DNA of 64,000 nucleotides, taken from assembly GCA_002405475.1 (NCBI GenBank), contig DHLX01000026.1, positions 1-64,000 on the forward strand, written 5' to 3'. The translations under genes and the position numbers were made by a program. The notes beneath the pieces were generated by a model. That model had not been told where the DNA came from. It saw nothing but the letters and a program-made list of their open reading frames with translations, and ran no database searches. This document shows positions 8,527-17,500 of the stretch, piece by piece. Each line of letters starts with the position of its first letter. Positions within the stretch are counted from its first letter, which is position 1. The DNA is from Burkholderiales bacterium UBA4657. GTDB lineage: Bacteria > Pseudomonadota > Gammaproteobacteria > Burkholderiales > Burkholderiaceae_E.

Positions 8527-9744
8527 TTATGCCTGCTTGCGTCTTTGCATCAGGAAGCGTTTGGCATCTTCTTCGTAAGCGTAGGTAACACGTCCGCCAG
8601 ACACTTTGCCCATAACAATCATATTGGCCGTGATGGCATCATGATCCTGCGGAGTAAACGGACGGTTGTAGATCGTAATTACGCCGCGGACTGGACGCTG
8701 CAGATTTTCCAAAGCCTCACGAATCTTCGGCCCGTCGAAAGAGCCCGCCTGGGTAATGGCGTTTGCAAGGATGATGGCAGCATCGTATCCCTGAGCCGCT
8801 GACATTGGTGATGGAATTCGACTTTGTTTAAAAGTGCGCTCGTAACTGAGCAAAAAGCTGTTGCGCTCCGGACCACCGGCCTCCTGAATGAAGGTTTGGG
8901 TCACCAGCGAACCTTCGCCTGCAGGTCCGGAAGGATCTATATAGTTGGCCATCGACAAGGTCCAGCCACCCAGAATAGGGACATTCCATTTCATGGCACT
9001 ACGACTGCGTGCAATCGCCGCCAGCTCGGGGCCAATACCCCACAGCAGAAGAGCCTGAGCGCCAGCAGCACGACAGTTTTTCAGCTGATCGTTCATACTG
9101 GTATCACCAATTTTGAAGCGCTCAATGGCCACAAGTTCGAGGTTGTTTTTACTTGTGGCATTTTTAACAGCACCAACCCCCGCCTCACCATACGGGGTAG
9201 CATCAGCCAGCAGAGCGACGCGCTTGAGTCCACGACGCACCAAGTCCCGACCCAGCACCTCGGCCTCAAGATCGAGTGTGGGGGAAACACGAAAGATGTA
9301 GTTTTCAGGCGCGGCAGGTGGAGCAAATTTGCGAGTCAGCGCAGTACCCGTAGAGACTGCAATCATGAGCGGAATACGGGCTTTTTGGTAAGCATCAATC
9401 GACACCAGGCCAACACCCGTGTTAACTATTCCTATGGTCGCAGCAACTTTTTCGCGCTGCACCATTTCCTCGGCGATTTTACGTCCGGTTTCCGGGTCAG
9501 CTTTATCATCACGTTCAACCAGCTCAATTCTGCGCCCCAGAATGCCGCCGATGAAATTCAGATCATCGACGGCCAGCCGTACACCGTTGCGCATACTTTC
9601 ACCCATGGGGGATGAACCGCCGGTATATGGGCCCGTCAAACCAATTTTTACCGTTTCGCTGGCCCGTACTGGCGCCACTGCACTGCCAGCCGCTACTGCT
9701 AATATTGCTCTGCGGATGGAGGAAAATGTCTGGTTGTTTCGCAC
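8527..9744 (-). CDS. ABC transporter periplasmic substrate-binding protein, branched-chain amino-acid type
   Basis: A 405-residue secreted protein of the Leu/Ile/Val-binding (type I periplasmic binding, Peripla_BP_6) family. An N-terminal signal segment with RR before a hydrophobic stretch ends near PVRASETV. The mature part opens KIGLTGPYTGGSSPMGE and continues RRIELVERDDKADPETG, both typical. The start is GTG, chosen because AGGAGA lies 6 bases upstream. No permease or ATPase gene is nearby, so this is an orphan binding protein. It is divergent from the sensor kinase at 9896 and shares its 150-base upstream region. The ligand cannot be read from sequence. Confidence 0.85.
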   Translation of the reverse strand: MRNNQTFSSIRRAILAVAAGSAVAPVRASETVKIGLTGPYTGGSSPMGESMRNGVRLAVDDLNFIGGILGRRIELVERDDKADPETGRKIAEEMVQREKVAATIGIVNTGVGLVSIDAYQKARIPLMIAVSTGTALTRKFAPPAAPENYIFRVSPTLDLEAEVLGRDLVRRGLKRVALLADATPYGEAGVGAVKNATSKNNLELVAIERFKIGDTSMNDQLKNCRAAGAQALLLWGIGPELAAIARSRSAMKWNVPILGGWTLSMANYIDPSGPAGEGSLVTQTFIQEAGGPERNSFLLSYERTFKQSRIPSPMSAAQGYDAAIILANAITQAGSFDGPKIREALENLQRPVRGVITIYNRPFTPQDHDAITANMIVMGKVSGGRVTYAYEEDAKRFLMQRRKQA

Positions 9745-9895
9745 TGCGCGTCTCCTAAATTATGCACTTTGTTTATAGCTTTATTTGACTAACATCGCGG
9801 ATTTTCTTTCATGCAATGAATGAAACATATACGTAAAAACCCTGAAAACCGTAAGCTGAAGTACTTTATTTCAACCAGGTCGCTAAACTGATGGC

Positions 9896-12265
9896 ATGAT
9901 TTCACCACCCAATCGCTTCACCATGCCTCTATCACAGAGTTACCCGGTACGTGGCTGGTATTGGCTCACACCTTTGGTAGCCATTGTGGTTTTCGCGGCC
10001 ATGATGCTGGGGATTTTATGGTGGCTGAGTCATCAGGATCAGATTCAGCGCAAGGAAAATCTGTATCGCGATGTCGAGACCTTACAGCAAACTCTGCGCC
10101 TGAAATTTCTAAGTCATCTCGAGGCGCTGCAGGGATATGCGCGCGGGATAGGTTCAAATGAACTCGATGAGACCGCTTTTAATGTCCAGGCTCGAGAACG
10201 TATGGAATTCAGCCGCGAGCTGGTCACCATCTCATTTATCAATGTCGACCGGATAGCCACCTGGGTTGCCTATGGTCCGAATATTCCGGCTAACCTTTTC
10301 AGAAGATCAGGCGACCTGGTGCGCGAACCCGAAACCTACTGGGCCTTTGATTTTGCCCGCGATGATCGTCGCAACACCTTTACCCGTCCGTTCCTTGCGC
10401 CGAATAATGATATTTTTATTGAGATGCATGTCCCGGTATTTCGCGGACCGCGTTTCATCGGTGTTGTAGTGGGTACTTTTTCACTGACACAGCTCATAGA
10501 AATGCAAGTACCGGTCGAGATCAAAAACAAATACAAAATTGCAACTGTCGATGAGGGAGGTAATCAGCTCACTGCCAGCTCTGCACGTCCCAATAATGAA
10601 GCCAGCTCGTTCTATGAGCTCCCGCTGGATCCGCCGGGCTATGGCGTTTACATACGTGCCTACTCATTTGCCGGTCGCGCCCAAATCATGCAGAGCGCAC
10701 TATTCTGGCTGGTACTGGTTTTATCGGCAGTTATTGTATGGTCACTGTTTATTGTGTGGCGCCATACCAGAAGACGCGCTGCCGCAGAACAGGCCCTGGA
10801 ACAGGAAACCAGTTTCCGGCGCGCGATGGAAGACTCGGTACTGACCGGTATGCGCGCACTCGATCTGAATGGCAGAATCATGTATGTCAACCCGGCCTTT
10901 TGTCGCATGACCGGGTATAGCGAACATGAATTGATTGGATTGAAACCGCCTTTCCCCTACTGGCCTCCTACCCTGATGGCAGAAAATTTTGCCAATATGA
11001 AGATGGTCATTGAAGGAAAAGCTCCCGCTGAGGGCATTGAGGTACAGATGCGCCGAAAAAATGGGTCATCTTTTTTCGCACGCATGTATGTATCCCCGTT
11101 GATTGACGAGCGCGGTACCCAGACCGGCTGGATGACTTCGATGACGGATATTACCGAGCCTAAACGTGCTCGCGAAAATCTGGCCGCCGCGCATGAACGG
11201 TTTACCACTGTACTTGAAGGTCTGGATGCGGCAGTATCGGTCTACGCTCAAAAAGCCGGCATGATTGAGGGCGAGTTACTTTTTGCCAACCGCTACTACC
11301 AACAGCTATTTGGTTCATCGGCCCAGGGTCATCTGTCGCTATCCGGAGTAGATGATGAGTCTCCTGCCGAGGGTGTGGTTTATGAAGTGTATTTAGCCAG
11401 CGGTCGGCAATGGTTTGAAGTTCGACGCCGACGCATTGAATGGGTCGACGGTCGTATAGTCCAGATGCAGATTGCTACTGATATTAGCCAGCGCAAGCAG
11501 ACTGATGATCTGGTGCGCCAGCAAGAGGAAAAAGTGGCACTGACTTCGCGCCTGATTACCATGGGAGAAATGGCATCGAGCCTGGCGCACGAATTGAACC
11601 AGCCATTGACAGCGATTGCCAATTATTCCATGGGTACTGTTGCACGCGTCAAATCGCAACTGGCTCAGGGAGAACAACCAGATCCTCAGGACTTATTGCC
11701 AGCACTGGAAAAAACCAGTGCCCAAGCACAGCGGGCAGGTGCCATCATTCGCCGCATTCGTGAATTTGTCAAACGAAGCGAACCTAATCGTCAGCTAGGC
11801 GATATCCGGATTGTCATCGACGATGCCCTGGGACTGGTTGAGATCGAAGCGGCAAAAAAACAAGTCACGATCCGTACTGATATTGAGCCTGCCCTGCCCC
11901 TGATTCCTATTGATACAATACTGATTGAGCAAGTGCTTATCAATCTATTGAAAAATGCAATAGAGGCAATGTCTGACAGTCATGAACGTGTCCTGACCAT
12001 TAATGTAAGACTTGTTTACGACGGTCATGCCTGGCTCGGTATTGATGTAATAGACCGCGGTCATGGCATAAAACCTGAGGTCGAAATGAAGCTGTTTGAA
12101 CCCTTCTATACGACAAAAAAAGAAGGCATGGGTATGGGGCTTAACATCTGTCGCTCAATCATCGAATTTCATCAGGGGCGCTTATGGGCCGAGAATAACC
12201 TGGATCTGGGTGGGCAGGTTACCGGCTGCACTTTTTTTGTACGTCTGCCAATAGAGCAATCATGA
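9896..12265 (+). CDS. Membrane PAS sensor histidine kinase, FixL-like
   Basis: A 789-residue inner-membrane kinase. Transmembrane segments lie at about 24-46 and 268-289 and flank a periplasmic sensor region of CHASE/Cache type. Two PAS regions follow (about 303-420, and a degenerate one at 432-530). The H-box is MASSLAHELNQPL with His565, in the style of FixL/DctB kinases. The HATPase domain has NLLKNAIEAM and GMGMGLNICRSI. The stop overlaps the response regulator ATG by 4 bases, so the two form one operon. A divergent periplasmic binding protein gene suggests, but does not prove, a link between ligand capture and sensing. An alternative start is Met10. Confidence 0.88.
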   Translation: MISPPNRFTMPLSQSYPVRGWYWLTPLVAIVVFAAMMLGILWWLSHQDQIQRKENLYRDVETLQQTLRLKFLSHLEALQGYARGIGSNELDETAFNVQARERMEFSRELVTISFINVDRIATWVAYGPNIPANLFRRSGDLVREPETYWAFDFARDDRRNTFTRPFLAPNNDIFIEMHVPVFRGPRFIGVVVGTFSLTQLIEMQVPVEIKNKYKIATVDEGGNQLTASSARPNNEASSFYELPLDPPGYGVYIRAYSFAGRAQIMQSALFWLVLVLSAVIVWSLFIVWRHTRRRAAAEQALEQETSFRRAMEDSVLTGMRALDLNGRIMYVNPAFCRMTGYSEHELIGLKPPFPYWPPTLMAENFANMKMVIEGKAPAEGIEVQMRRKNGSSFFARMYVSPLIDERGTQTGWMTSMTDITEPKRARENLAAAHERFTTVLEGLDAAVSVYAQKAGMIEGELLFANRYYQQLFGSSAQGHLSLSGVDDESPAEGVVYEVYLASGRQWFEVRRRRIEWVDGRIVQMQIATDISQRKQTDDLVRQQEEKVALTSRLITMGEMASSLAHELNQPLTAIANYSMGTVARVKSQLAQGEQPDPQDLLPALEKTSAQAQRAGAIIRRIREFVKRSEPNRQLGDIRIVIDDALGLVEIEAAKKQVTIRTDIEPALPLIPIDTILIEQVLINLLKNAIEAMSDSHERVLTINVRLVYDGHAWLGIDVIDRGHGIKPEVEMKLFEPFYTTKKEGMGMGLNICRSIIEFHQGRLWAENNLDLGGQVTGCTFFVRLPIEQS

Positions 12266-12891
12266 ATACGCCAAAAAATTCTATCGCTACTGTCTTTGTT
12301 GTTGATGATGATGAAGCCGTACGTGACTCGCTTAGGTGGCTGCTTGAAGCCAATGGCTATCGCGTAGAAACCTATGATTCAGCAGAAAGATTTTTGCTGC
12401 ACTTTGATGCCCAGCGTATCGGCATCCTGATACTAGACGTGCGTATGCCGGGTATGAGTGGTCTGGAGTTACAAGAGCGACTTATTGACCAGGGCAATGA
12501 CACCCATTTTTCTCTGCCTATCATTTTTATTACAGGGCACGGTGATGTCACTATGGCGGTCAGCACCATGAAAAAGGGCGCGGTCGACTTTATTGAAAAA
12601 CCCTTTAATGAAATTGAGTTGTGCAGTACAGTCAAGCGCCTGATTGAGCAGGCCCAGTCTGCAGCAGTGAATCATCATAAAAAACGTAGCGCCCAGGAAA
12701 AATTGCAGCGATTAACCAATCGTGAAAAACAGGTCCTGGACTGTATCGTTGCGGGTAGACTGAACAAACAAATTGCTGATGATCTGAGTATCAGTATCAA
12801 AACGGTTGAGGCGCATCGGGCCAATGTCATGGATAAGCTTGGCGTCAGCAATGTTGCTGACTTGCTCAAGATTGCTCTAGCCAAGCACTAG
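12262..12891 (+). CDS. Two-component response regulator, FixJ/NarL type
   Basis: A 209-residue regulator. The receiver domain starts TVFVVDDDEAVRDSL; the phosphoacceptor is Asp59 in LILDVRMPG, and FIEKPF supplies the conserved Lys. The LuxR-type helix-turn-helix is at about 143-205, with LTNREKQVLDCIVAG and SIKTVEAHRANVMDKLGV. It overlaps the upstream kinase gene by 4 bases and is its evident partner. The 3' end overlaps the convergent helicase gene by 26 bases. The regulon is unknown; the divergent binding-protein gene is one candidate target. Confidence 0.9.
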   Translation: MNTPKNSIATVFVVDDDEAVRDSLRWLLEANGYRVETYDSAERFLLHFDAQRIGILILDVRMPGMSGLELQERLIDQGNDTHFSLPIIFITGHGDVTMAVSTMKKGAVDFIEKPFNEIELCSTVKRLIEQAQSAAVNHHKKRSAQEKLQRLTNREKQVLDCIVAGRLNKQIADDLSISIKTVEAHRANVMDKLGVSNVADLLKIALAKH

Positions 12892-14815
12892 CTAGACAGT
12901 GCCGCAAAAAATTAATGGCGACTGCCTCGTCTCGTGTTCGGCTAAACGCGGGTAGTGAACGCCAGAGACGCTTGCCATAGGGTTTGGTGATAAGGCGCGG
13001 GTCACAAATCATTAACACACCGGTATCACTTTCAGACCGAATAAGGCGGCCGGCACCCTGCTTCAAGCTAATTGCAGCTGCCGGGATCTGATAGTCCATA
13101 AATGGATTACCCCCTTCCTGCTCAATTTTATTCAGCCTGGCAGAAAGAACCGGGTCATCTGGCGCCGCAAAAGGTAACTTATCAATGACTACCAAGGATA
13201 ATCCTGGTCCACGTACATCAATACCTTCCCAGAAACTTTGGCTTGCCACCAGAACTGAGTTGGGATTGCTGCGGAAACGCTGTAAAAGTTCGGTGCGGGT
13301 TAAGTCACCCTGTTTCAGCAGGCTGAGGCCGCCCTGCTCGAGCCGGACTTGCAGCGATTGTGCGATCCGGTCTACTGCCCGCAAGCTGGTACACAACACG
13401 AAGGTACGCCCTTGCGCCACAGAAATTAAAGGCCAGGCCTGCTCCACTACCGCTTCCGTGTAATCAGGATGGTATGGATCCGGCATATGCTGTGGTACGT
13501 ACAGCAATGCTTGTTGCTCGAAATTAAACGGGCTAGGCCACGAGCGGGCTTTGGCTTCCTGTAAACCCAGTTGTTGTGCATAAAGCGAAAAATCTTCACC
13601 CACTGCCAAAGTCGCCGACGTAAAAATCCAGGTGCGCGGATAACCTTCCCTTTCACGTTGAAATAAGGCGGCCACAGAAAGTGGTGAACGATGTAACTGA
13701 ACACTGCTGGCGAACACATCAACCCAAGCTATTTCATCTTCACCAGTCTCGCTGCCCCAGCGCTCAGCCAGCTGCCACAGCGATTCGGCACGCTTTAGGA
13801 GGGCTGAGAGACCTTCGCTACGTGCGGCATTGATTTCCACTATTTTGATCAGGTCGGTCAAAGTGACGCATACTTGCTGTAAAGCCTGATCAAAACCTTT
13901 TCTTTCTTTGACCTGTTGTAATGACAGTTTTATCGGCCCAGTACCAAATACCAGACGCAGATCTCGTGCAGCCTTCTCTAGTGGCGCCACCACCTCCGGC
14001 CAGCGTGCTGCATCACGTGCCTGACTCATGCCTTCTACCTGGAGATCACGCGCCAAATCAATCAATTGTGAGGTCGAAAGACTCTCGCCAAAAAACAATG
14101 TCGCCGTATCAGGCAATTGATGCGCCTCGTCAAAAATAATCGTATTGGCGGCAGGCAAGAATTCAGCCATACCCTCGTCACGCAGCATGACATCGGCAAA
14201 AAAAAGGTGATGGTTGACCACTACGATATCGGCCTGCTGTGCGTTACGTCGAGCCTGTAATACAAAGCATTCCTTATTAAAGGGGCAGGTGCCACCAAGA
14301 CAGTTATCACGGGTTGAAGTGACCTGTGCCCAGATGGGAGCATTTTCCGGGATTTCATCCTGCTCACTTTTATCGCCAGTCAAGGTGAGCTTGATAAATT
14401 TTTTCAGTTTACGCAGGTGGTCAATCTCTTCACGCGAGGAAAATCTGCCTTCCTGACTAACTCGTTCCAACCAGTAATGACACAGATAATTTGAACGACC
14501 TTTCAGCAAAGCCGTTGTGACAGGCAAATTGAGGGCGCGGCTAACGGCGGGCAAATCGCGCTTATAGAGCTGGTCTTGTAGAGTTTTAGTACCGGTAGAA
14601 ATGATGACTTTTCCACCCCATAGCAGCGCCGGTACTAAATATGCAAAAGTTTTTCCAGTACCTGTACCCGCCTCAAGTATCAGACTTTTGCGCTCATGAA
14701 TGGCGGTGGCAACAGCTTGTGCCATTTCTATTTGACCAAGCCTAGGCTGGTAATCGTTAATTGCTTTGGCAATAGCCCCTGCTGCGCCAAATAGACACTC
14801 TAATTCAGAATGCAT
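12866..14815 (-). CDS. yoaA: ATP-dependent DNA helicase of the DinG/YoaA family
   Basis: Superfamily 2 XPD-like 5'-3' helicase involved in DNA repair. From the chosen ATG the protein has 649 residues. Walker A is EAGTGTGKT, the DEAH box is IFDEAHQLPD, and SFWEGIDVRG and QGAGRLIR are motifs V and VI. Four cysteines (about 112, 172, 177, 183, in YLCHYW and NCLGGTCPFNKEC) match the iron-sulfur cluster ligands. The order of motifs and KGRSNYLC favour YoaA over DinG. A start 63 bases further up (14878) would overlap the upstream gene by 37 bases; ATG 14815 matches the usual N-terminus. Confidence 0.92.
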   Translation of the reverse strand: MHSELECLFGAAGAIAKAINDYQPRLGQIEMAQAVATAIHERKSLILEAGTGTGKTFAYLVPALLWGGKVIISTGTKTLQDQLYKRDLPAVSRALNLPVTTALLKGRSNYLCHYWLERVSQEGRFSSREEIDHLRKLKKFIKLTLTGDKSEQDEIPENAPIWAQVTSTRDNCLGGTCPFNKECFVLQARRNAQQADIVVVNHHLFFADVMLRDEGMAEFLPAANTIIFDEAHQLPDTATLFFGESLSTSQLIDLARDLQVEGMSQARDAARWPEVVAPLEKAARDLRLVFGTGPIKLSLQQVKERKGFDQALQQVCVTLTDLIKIVEINAARSEGLSALLKRAESLWQLAERWGSETGEDEIAWVDVFASSVQLHRSPLSVAALFQREREGYPRTWIFTSATLAVGEDFSLYAQQLGLQEAKARSWPSPFNFEQQALLYVPQHMPDPYHPDYTEAVVEQAWPLISVAQGRTFVLCTSLRAVDRIAQSLQVRLEQGGLSLLKQGDLTRTELLQRFRSNPNSVLVASQSFWEGIDVRGPGLSLVVIDKLPFAAPDDPVLSARLNKIEQEGGNPFMDYQIPAAAISLKQGAGRLIRSESDTGVLMICDPRLITKPYGKRLWRSLPAFSRTRDEAVAINFLRHCLASAWLEQS

Positions 14816-14841
14816 AGCAGCTTCACGAACCACTGAGGAAT

Positions 14842-15651
14842 TTATTTGATTTCCTCCACCCTGATTTGTAAACGCCATCGCTTCTCATCTGCATTACGGT
14901 TCGTGCCTAGCCAAGAGGACCCTGAACTGCGAGTCTCGACCTCGGTAGCACCAAGATCAATCCACTCCCCGAGGCGACCAGCGACTAGCGTAACGGTAGC
15001 ACTACGACGGATTTGGCCAGAAACATCAAATGCCTCTTTTTGCGTGCTCAATTCAAGCTGAACGTCCTGTGAGCGGACACGCGCCAGCACATAAAAGCCC
15101 GTATTGGCTTCGACAGGTTGTAATACCGGATTGATAACGCTGGCTCCGCCGGGGTTGACCGTTACGACCGCACCGGGTATCAGTCGCTGCTCACCCGTGG
15201 CAATAAAAGCAGGAACCCCTTCTAGACCCTGAATACGCTGATCCACCTGGTCTTGCCTAGCCAGATCCCGTGCTTGTGCAGTTCCAGTAATAACAGAGTT
15301 ACCCGGCCTGAGTACTGCTCCCGCAGAGATTTCTACTTTTGAGCGCTGACCATCTTCAATTTGGCGTACAGATATCATCAGTCGTCTCAGGGGCGTGTCC
15401 AAAATCTCCAGCGCCTGTCGCACCTGGCGCACTGCTACGGCATCACCGCGCACGATCAGTGTGAAACCGCGCCCAGTCAAGGCAGCACGTTCGCCTACCA
15501 TAGGAGTCAGCAAGGGTATTAAATGCTCAACGCTGCGATGACGAAGGTCAATTATTTCAACGCCCTGAGCCATACTGATGGGTGCCTTAACTGCAACACA
15601 TAGCAGCAGGACAATCTGGCATAAATAACGCTTGCCGGTGAGGTTAACCAT
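14842..15651 (-). CDS. Secreted protein with a secretin/NolW-like N-domain
   Basis: A 269-residue protein with an N-terminal signal peptide (hydrophobic to about residue 28, ending ISMAQG). Residues 30-100 (VEIIDLRHRSVEHLIPLLTP, then LEILDTPLRRLMISV) follow the ring-building N-domain pattern of type II/IV secretins. There is no secretin barrel after it. The rest is beta-rich without a recognised domain. GGAGG precedes the ATG. It may be a periplasmic partner of a pilus or secretion secretin, but no such genes are in this window. The domain call is a pattern judgement and the function is unknown. Confidence 0.65.
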   Translation of the reverse strand: MVNLTGKRYLCQIVLLLCVAVKAPISMAQGVEIIDLRHRSVEHLIPLLTPMVGERAALTGRGFTLIVRGDAVAVRQVRQALEILDTPLRRLMISVRQIEDGQRSKVEISAGAVLRPGNSVITGTAQARDLARQDQVDQRIQGLEGVPAFIATGEQRLIPGAVVTVNPGGASVINPVLQPVEANTGFYVLARVRSQDVQLELSTQKEAFDVSGQIRRSATVTLVAGRLGEWIDLGATEVETRSSGSSWLGTNRNADEKRWRLQIRVEEIK

Positions 15652-15664
15652 ACCTCAACCTCCA

Positions 15665-15877
15665 TTAGGCCGGAATATCCGGTGTCAGCTGAATCTGTAG
15701 CCAGGTAATCTGGTCTTTGAGTTGAAGTTTGCGTTTTTTCAAGCGACGCAAATGCAATTCATCGGCAATGCCAGGGGTACCCAAGGCTTGTAGTTGTTCT
15801 ATAGCACGGTCGAGGTCTCGGTGCTCAATTTGCAGCTCTATAATACGTTTGGCTACAGCATCCAGGTCGCGGGTCAC
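15665..15877 (-). CDS. DUF465 (YdcH-like) small coiled-coil protein
   Basis: A 70-residue, highly charged helical protein matching the DUF465/YdcH pattern (IEHRDLDRAIEQL, then LHLRRLKKRKLQLKDQI). The biochemical role of the family is not established. The GTG at 15877 is chosen because AAGGA lies 7 bases before it; a TTG six codons upstream (15895) also keeps the frame. It is followed 13 bases later by the secretin-N-domain gene and may be cotranscribed with it. It is divergent from the PP2C gene. Confidence 0.75.
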   Translation of the reverse strand: MTRDLDAVAKRIIELQIEHRDLDRAIEQLQALGTPGIADELHLRRLKKRKLQLKDQITWLQIQLTPDIPA

Positions 15878-15962
15878 GCCAATATCCTTGTACAATAGTA
15901 TTTAGTCGAATTCTACGCTGCAAATCCGCATTTGCGCATAAACAAATAATAGAAACAGTTCC

Positions 15963-16763
15963 GTGTACGAACCGATTAAACCCTCTGTTGCTGGCAGTAC
16001 CAATACACCTCGTTACCGCGTTGCAGCTTGTGTTGGTCAACACATAGGCGATCGCCGTGAGCAGCAAGATCGAGCTGGTATTTTTACCAGCGAACGTGCC
16101 AAGGGTTGCGTACTTGTGGTAGTGGCTGATGGGATGGGCGGTCGTACCGGAGGGGCTTTGGCGGCCGAGCAGGTGATCAACTCTGCCCGCACCCTGTTCA
16201 AGGATTTCAACCCGCAGCATGACTCAGTGATTCACCTCTTGACTGAAATTGTCAGAGAAGCGCATACCGTCATTCGGTTGTCTGCCATTACCTCGGAAAA
16301 GGAGCCACATAGCACCATGGTTGCGCTGGTGTTACAACCAGGGCAGGCCAATTGGGCTCATGTCGGCGATTCAAGGCTTTATTATTATAAACGTGAAAAA
16401 CTATCCCACAAAACCATAGACCACTCCTATGTCGAGCAACTGGTCAAACAGGGGCGGCTTACACGGGCTGAAGCGAAGAATCACAAAATGTCACATGTGC
16501 TGATGAGTGCGCTGGGAACAAAAGATCAGCCATTTATTGATTTCGGCGAAACTCGCGATCTCGCACCTGAAGACACTTTCCTGCTCTGCAGTGATGGACT
16601 CTGGGCCTATTTTCGTGATGATGAAATGGGAGAGATATTAAGCAGTCTGCCTCCCCGAGTCGCGTCAGAATCTCTAATTGAACTAGCCCGCGAACGCGCC
16701 CGTGGTAAAGGTGATAACTGTACGCTTGCCATATTGCAACTCGGCCCACCGGGTCAAACGTGA
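15963..16763 (+). CDS. PP2C-family serine/threonine protein phosphatase
   Basis: A 266-residue cytosolic phosphatase. Metal-binding and catalytic motifs of the PPM/PP2C fold are present: VVADGMGGRTGG, WAHVGDSRLYYY, LLCSDGLWAYF and the final GKGDNCTLAI. It starts with GTG and has no strong ribosome site. No Ser/Thr kinase gene is adjacent, although such phosphatases are often paired with one or with type VI secretion. The substrate is unknown. Confidence 0.9.
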   Translation: MYEPIKPSVAGSTNTPRYRVAACVGQHIGDRREQQDRAGIFTSERAKGCVLVVVADGMGGRTGGALAAEQVINSARTLFKDFNPQHDSVIHLLTEIVREAHTVIRLSAITSEKEPHSTMVALVLQPGQANWAHVGDSRLYYYKREKLSHKTIDHSYVEQLVKQGRLTRAEAKNHKMSHVLMSALGTKDQPFIDFGETRDLAPEDTFLLCSDGLWAYFRDDEMGEILSSLPPRVASESLIELARERARGKGDNCTLAILQLGPPGQT

Positions 16764-16774
16764 CTGACATCTGG

Positions 16775-17500
16775 TCAAGGCTTTGATTTTTTCTTGTCCT
16801 GCATTTTTTTCTGGCGTTCAAGAGCTTCTTTCTGTTTTTTCTCAAACGCCTTCACATTGTCCTGACGCTGCTGCACCCGCTCGGCTTCAGCGCGCTGTTT
16901 GGCCTCCAGTTCACTGCTGCGGCTAGTGCGTCTGGCACGCTCTTTTTCAGCCGCTGCTGCGCGCTCAATTGCGCGGGCGTCCTGTTCTGCCAGCTCGCGT
17001 TGCGCTTGTTCCTGACGCTGCACAAACTCGCGCTGACGCTGCTCATACTCCTGAGACAACGCCGCCGCCTCCCGCTCTGCCTGGTTAATCTTGCGTTGCT
17101 GCTCTTGCTCATTTTGCCGGTCTCGTTCAAACCGCTTGAACTGCTCGGCTTCAATTTCCAGCGAGCGCAGCTTATGCAGACTGTCGCGCACGCTGGCTTT
17201 AACCTCATTCAAACAAGATTGTGTGAAAAAACGCTGGTAACAGGCTACTTCCAGATCATAGCCCATCCATTGTATCCGCAAGCTTGCACTTTGTGCCTGG
17301 GCTAGAGCAGCGTCGGCACGTTCAAACGAGGTTACACTACGTGGAGGAAAAATCTGCTCCACCCTGTCGGCTTGAGCGCGAATCAGCTCAGGAGTAATGG
17401 GATTGGCATGCACCAAAACGGCACTGCTTGTCAAGGCCAGAGCTATGGCACAATCCGCCGCCTTTGGTACCCTTATTTTTTGAAAAAAACGTAAACGCAT
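16775..17500 (-). CDS. Secreted coiled-coil protein of unknown function
   Basis: From the ATG at 17500 the protein has 241 residues and begins with a clear signal peptide (basic [10 protein letters not shown], then a hydrophobic stretch ending VLVHAN). The mature N-terminal part has two cysteines ([11 protein letters not shown]) that could form a periplasmic disulfide. From about residue 110 to the end it is a Gln/Glu/Arg/Ala-rich coiled coil ending in Lys/Arg-rich [12 protein letters not shown] start at 17539 is also open but would place extra residues before the signal. No family is recognised. Its ATG and that of tex share two bases on opposite strands. Confidence 0.7.
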   Translation of the reverse strand: MRLRFFQKIRVPKAADCAIALALTSSAVLVHANPITPELIRAQADRVEQIFPPRSVTSFERADAALAQAQSASLRIQWMGYDLEVACYQRFFTQSCLNEVKASVRDSLHKLRSLEIEAEQFKRFERDRQNEQEQQRKINQAEREAAALSQEYEQRQREFVQRQEQAQRELAEQDARAIERAAAAEKERARRTSRSSELEAKQRAEAERVQQRQDNVKAFEKKQKEALERQKKMQDKKKSKP

